Shown: piece after piece, positions 49,904 to 52,651 of the stretch
Layout of the letters: each line of letters opens with the position of its first letter
How positions within the stretch are numbered: the stretch's first letter is position 1
From: Acidobacteriaceae bacterium
GTDB taxonomy: Bacteria; Acidobacteriota; Terriglobia; Terriglobales; Acidobacteriaceae
Assembly: GCA_030038435.1 (NCBI GenBank)
Contig: JASHOY010000213.1
Location: forward strand, 1-52,651
Reading direction: 5' to 3'
Length of the DNA stretch: 52,651 bases
Made by a program: the position numbers and the translations under genes
Notes under the pieces: model-generated
Told to the model about the DNA's origin: nothing
The model's database searches: none
The model's input: the letters and a program-made list of their open reading frames with translations, nothing else

Positions 49904-52396
49904 CTATTTCACAGTAATTCCAACCTGCGAAGTTGCTGCGTTTACCTGCTGCTGGCTGGTATTGACTACGCCACCGTGAGTGATGGCAAGCACACTTGAG
50001 CCTGGAGTCTTCGCCTGGAAAGTAAGGACGCAAATCACCCCCGAACCGCTCAGGCCGGGTGCTCCTGGCGGACGCGAAGCGACCACCGTCAAGTTTCCTG
50101 CGCCGTCGTCGCGGTGCACCAGGGCTACAGCCTGACCCCCGCCAGCGAGAAAGTCGCCTTCCGAAACGTTCACCAGCGCCAGATGAGCCGGGTCGTAATG
50201 GAGTCGCAGGGGCACAGACGCCACATTCGTGCCGCCGTTGAGCAGCACAGGTACCTGGAAGGTGCTTCCCGGAGCCACGGGGCCGGGCGGACCTTTCAAG
50301 TCAAACGCCGTGCCTCCGGGCGGCTGGGCGGTTGCCGGTTGCGGAGCTGCCTGGGAAGGCGCGGCTTCCGGTGGATTCTGCGGCGGCGGGCTGTTTTGCG
50401 GCGGCGGATTAGCTTGCGGCGCCGTCGTCGCTGCGTTCTGGTCCAGCGAGCGCATCTGCTCAAGCGCGGCGGGCGCAGCCCCCTCTGCCGATGAGCCGGG
50501 AACGGCGCCTATATTGGGTTGTACGTAGGTGACGGGCCGCGCCGCTGGTGCGTGGTTTCCGGGCTGCAACATGCGTAGATCGATCTCCTGGCCGGCGCCG
50601 GTGTCCACAGGTCTGAGGTTGGCCTCGGTGAGGTCCTCGGAGCGGACCACGTGGGGGACAACCACGAAGACGATGTCGTCGTCGTTCTGAACCAGGTCCC
50701 TGGATCCAAAGAGGTATTTGAGGATGGGGATGGTGCTGAGGCCGGGAAGGCCGGTCCAGTTGTTCTGCGATTGATCGTCGCGCATGCCGCCGATGATGCT
50801 GGCCTGGCCCTCGTGCAGGCGGATCACCTGGTTGATCTCGCGATTGCTCAGGATGGGCTCGGTGACCCCGCTGATGTTCACCTGACCGCTCTCGGCGCTC
50901 ACCACAATGTCCATATTCAGCGTCACATCGTTGTTGTAATGCACGGTGGGCGTCATGGTGACTTTCACGCCCACGTCGATGTATTGGAACTGCGTGTTGA
51001 CCAGCGAACTGACCAGAGCGGTAGCGGCGCCGGTCTGGTAAGAACCAGTGGCAATGGGAATCTTCGATCCGATGGTCAGGATGGCTTTTTGGCCGTCCGT
51101 GGCGCGGATGGTGGGGCTTTGCAGAATTTGTGTCTGATCATTATTGAGCAGCAGATTCAGCGTTGCCGAACCCACACTGATGGCGAAATCGTTGGAATTG
51201 AGGTGCGCCAGGTTATAAAGCGTCAAGCCGTTGTTGGTGGGCGTGGTGCTGGTGCTGCTGCTGGTGGTGCTGCTGGTGGTGCTGCTGGTGCTTGTGGTGG
51301 GTGGCTCGAGAGTGACGCCGAGCGATTGCGGCCAGTCAATGCCCAGTGTGCGCTCCCAGTCTCTGCTTACCTCAAGCACGGCAAGATCCACAACCACTTC
51401 GGGTCGCGACTTGTCGAGGTCGTCGATGATCTTCTGTGCCAGCATCAGCTCATCGGGCGTGCCCTTGGCGACAATGGCGTTCTGGCTGGCCACGCCATAA
51501 AACTGGGCATTGCGGATGACGCTGCGCAACGCCGTCTGCACGTCGTTCATGTCGTTCTGCTGCCAGGCGTTGGTCAGATAGAAGGTCTGCACGGCCTGCT
51601 CGTCGAGCTCAGTGTGCTTGATGCGCGTGTTCTGGGCGACGAAGATGGTGTTCGAGGTGACCGGGCGCCAGAAGGTGTTGGAGACAGTTTCGAGGATGCG
51701 CAGCGCGTCCATGAGCGAAACATTGTTGAGGTCGACCTGGATACGGTTGGAGTGGTAGTCCGGATCGAAGAGGACGTTAATGCCCGCCGCTTTGCCGACA
51801 GCTTCGTAGATGACCTTGGCGTCTTGGGTCATATGCAGGGTGAGCGGCTCGTTGGAGATGGGCTTGAGCACCGGTGGCGCGCCCAGGTCGCTGAGTTCTT
51901 CCTGTTCGGTGGCCGGGACAGGGAGGGCCGTTTCCGGTGGCGGCGTACCGCTTTCGCGCTGGCGAATGCGGGAAATTTCCTGTTCTGCGGCTTGGTCCGA
52001 GGGGTCGATCGCGTTGGCGTGCATGAACTCGACCAGTGCGCCCTGGGTGTTTCCGGATTTGAGAAGCTCGCGCCCCTTGGTTACGTGTACGGCGGCGTCG
52101 GTTATGCGTACCCGGTCATAGGCCAGGCGGTAACGCAGATCGGAGGGGACTCGCTGGTACGCCTCCTGATAATCGATGAACGCAGCATCGTAGTCCTGGC
52201 GGGCTTCGGCCTGCTGGCCCTCTTTATAGGCCTGGTGGGCGGTGCGGCGATGTTTTGCATTGCCCATGGCGAATTGGGCCTGCGCCGGGAGGGCTGACAG
52301 GGCGAAAATGGCGAGCGTCGCGATAAACGCGATCCGCGGCCAGCCTTGTGGACGTTCTTGCGGGAACGCGGTGCGACTTATAAAACGAAGATTCAT
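49904..52396 (-). CDS. Secretin (GspD/PilQ-like) with TPRs and C-terminal cohesin domain
   Basis: 830 residues. A signal peptide (IAFIATLAIFALSALPAQAQ) leads to two TPR-like repeats (about 45-140), an STN/N0 domain (about 190-265, LTLHMTQDAKVIYEAVGKAA), an N1 domain (about 275-345, FYLTNAWQQNDMNDVQTALRS) and the secretin beta-barrel domain (to about 590) with KIPIATG, YIDVGVKV and the EINQVIRLHEGQASIIGGM segment. A Pro/Ala/Gln linker follows, then a C-terminal cohesin-type domain (about 700-830), rare for a secretin. A Thr/Ser-rich loop of about 20 residues sits in the barrel domain. GGGAG six bases before the ATG at 52396 fixes the start. Two pseudopilins follow. Confidence 0.9.
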   Translation of the reverse strand: MNLRFISRTAFPQERPQGWPRIAFIATLAIFALSALPAQAQFAMGNAKHRRTAHQAYKEGQQAEARQDYDAAFIDYQEAYQRVPSDLRYRLAYDRVRITDAAVHVTKGRELLKSGNTQGALVEFMHANAIDPSDQAAEQEISRIRQRESGTPPPETALPVPATEQEELSDLGAPPVLKPISNEPLTLHMTQDAKVIYEAVGKAAGINVLFDPDYHSNRIQVDLNNVSLMDALRILETVSNTFWRPVTSNTIFVAQNTRIKHTELDEQAVQTFYLTNAWQQNDMNDVQTALRSVIRNAQFYGVASQNAIVAKGTPDELMLAQKIIDDLDKSRPEVVVDLAVLEVSRDWERTLGIDWPQSLGVTLEPPTTSTSSTTSSTTSSSTSTTPTNNGLTLYNLAHLNSNDFAISVGSATLNLLLNNDQTQILQSPTIRATDGQKAILTIGSKIPIATGSYQTGAATALVSSLVNTQFQYIDVGVKVTMTPTVHYNNDVTLNMDIVVSAESGQVNISGVTEPILSNREINQVIRLHEGQASIIGGMRDDQSQNNWTGLPGLSTIPILKYLFGSRDLVQNDDDIVFVVVPHVVRSEDLTEANLRPVDTGAGQEIDLRMLQPGNHAPAARPVTYVQPNIGAVPGSSAEGAAPAALEQMRSLDQNAATTAPQANPPPQNSPPPQNPPEAAPSQAAPQPATAQPPGGTAFDLKGPPGPVAPGSTFQVPVLLNGGTNVASVPLRLHYDPAHLALVNVSEGDFLAGGGQAVALVHRDDGAGNLTVVASRPPGAPGLSGSGVICVLTFQAKTPGSSVLAITHGGVVNTSQQQVNAATSQVGITVK
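51244..51298. repeat. 12-bp microsatellite encoding Thr/Ser loop of the secretin
   Basis: The forward strand shows GCTGCTGGTGGT at 51257-51268 and 51269-51280, then a diverging third copy, flanked by further GGTGCT units. It encodes Thr-Thr-Ser-Ser repeats of the reverse-strand secretin. Changes in copy number would keep the reading frame. Confidence 0.7.
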
Positions 52397-52595
52397 CAAA
52401 CTCCCGGGTATCGAAACAGAAGTGGACACATCGGCGGGCGCTGGCAGGCTGCTCCGGCCTCGATGCTTACCGTCGCCAGGTCCGTGGCAGTCGGCGAGGC
52501 GAAGGACGCAACGCTGCCCCATTTTAGCAAAGCCCCGACTGCGCGCAGCCACAACGCGCGCCGATGCTAGCATGAATCGTTGAGGATGTCTGAAC

Positions 52596-52651
52596 ATGGC
52601 GCGACAGAAAACCCATGTGATTGCCGCCAGCGAAAAGCCCGCTGCTGGCAA
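52596..52651 (+). CDS. Start of a possible divergent gene running off the window
   Basis: An open frame begins at ATG 52596 (MARQKTHVIAASEKPAA...), with GAGGATG about 15-20 bases upstream. Eighteen codons are visible before the window ends. No domain can be assigned. It would be divergent from the secretin operon across about 200 bases, which probably hold both promoters. Confidence 0.35.
   Translation, partial: MARQKTHVIAASEKPAAG

Noticed and set aside
51244..51298. Repeated units that might suggest a CRISPR
   Set aside because: Units are 12 bp, directly adjacent with no spacers, and encode a Thr/Ser stretch.
50651..52297. Forward open frame of 548 codons antisense to the secretin
   Set aside because: The secretin frame is unambiguous; this one shows only complementary-bias residues (Val, Asp, Gly, His).
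52397..52651. Extension of the secretin frame to the right edge
   Set aside because: The frame is open but lacks secretin features; the SD-supported ATG at 52396 begins a proper signal peptide.

Overview
The window is high-GC bacterial chromosome with dense genes on both strands, many start codons preceded by GGAGG-type ribosome binding sites, and Gram-negative envelope functions (LpxC, a LolA-like carrier, a secretin with pseudopilins). The mix of small conserved unknown families (DUF1844, DUF4142, AIM24, an 80-residue-class protein before a Gfo/Idh/MocA enzyme), many Tat or Sec exported carbohydrate enzymes (GH37 trehalase, GH31, a GH16 remnant) and a secretin fused to a cohesin domain points to an Acidobacteriota soil bacterium. 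That assignment is inference from gene content; no rRNA or tRNA gene was seen.

Left part (1-22.6 kb): mostly housekeeping and conserved genes. An amino acid permease is followed by cutA-tag, an orphan mini-secretin protein, a phosphohexomutase with an FtsB-like protein, DUF4142 and AIM24 proteins, an AI-2E-type permease convergent with a secreted HExxH peptidase, then a forward run ygfZ-DUF1844-MBL hydrolase-ribF. On the reverse strand lies serS-small membrane protein-LolA-like carrier. A Gfo/Idh/MocA dehydrogenase, an SPFH/zinc-ribbon protein translationally coupled to a second zinc-ribbon protein, and a reverse-strand operon of an ECF sigma factor with small membrane proteins and an ICMT-like methyltransferase follow.

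Middle part (22.6-38.7 kb): accessory in character. It holds trehalase divergent from a Tat-exported lactonase-like propeller, an ATP-grasp enzyme, a membrane-anchored Rhs/YD-repeat protein without a toxin tip, lpxC, an M20 peptidase, then a decayed island: a group II intron whose reverse transcriptase is frameshifted and fused in frame to the C-terminal half of a GNAT acetyltransferase, and a fragment of a GH16 hydrolase. Next comes a reverse-strand electron-transfer operon (tetrahaem cytochrome, four-cluster ferredoxin with a Tat signal, NrfD-type quinol subunit, then a DUF2339-like membrane protein) that lacks a catalytic subunit here, and a gene-poor stretch of about 760 bases.

Right part (38.7-52.6 kb): an orphan Opp/Dpp-type ATPase, a Tat-exported amidase, bacterioferritin, an ArsR-SRPBCC-DinB stress operon with an apparently leaderless promoter, a large exported GH31 glycosidase, the GTPase engB, a DoxX-type membrane protein, and a reverse-strand operon of secretin-cohesin fusion, two pseudopilins and a urocanase-like protein. 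The best candidates for unusual biology are the secretin-cohesin fusion with its detached mini-paralogue at 3.1-3.9 kb, the intron/GNAT chimera, and the catalytic-subunit-free NrfCD-type module.
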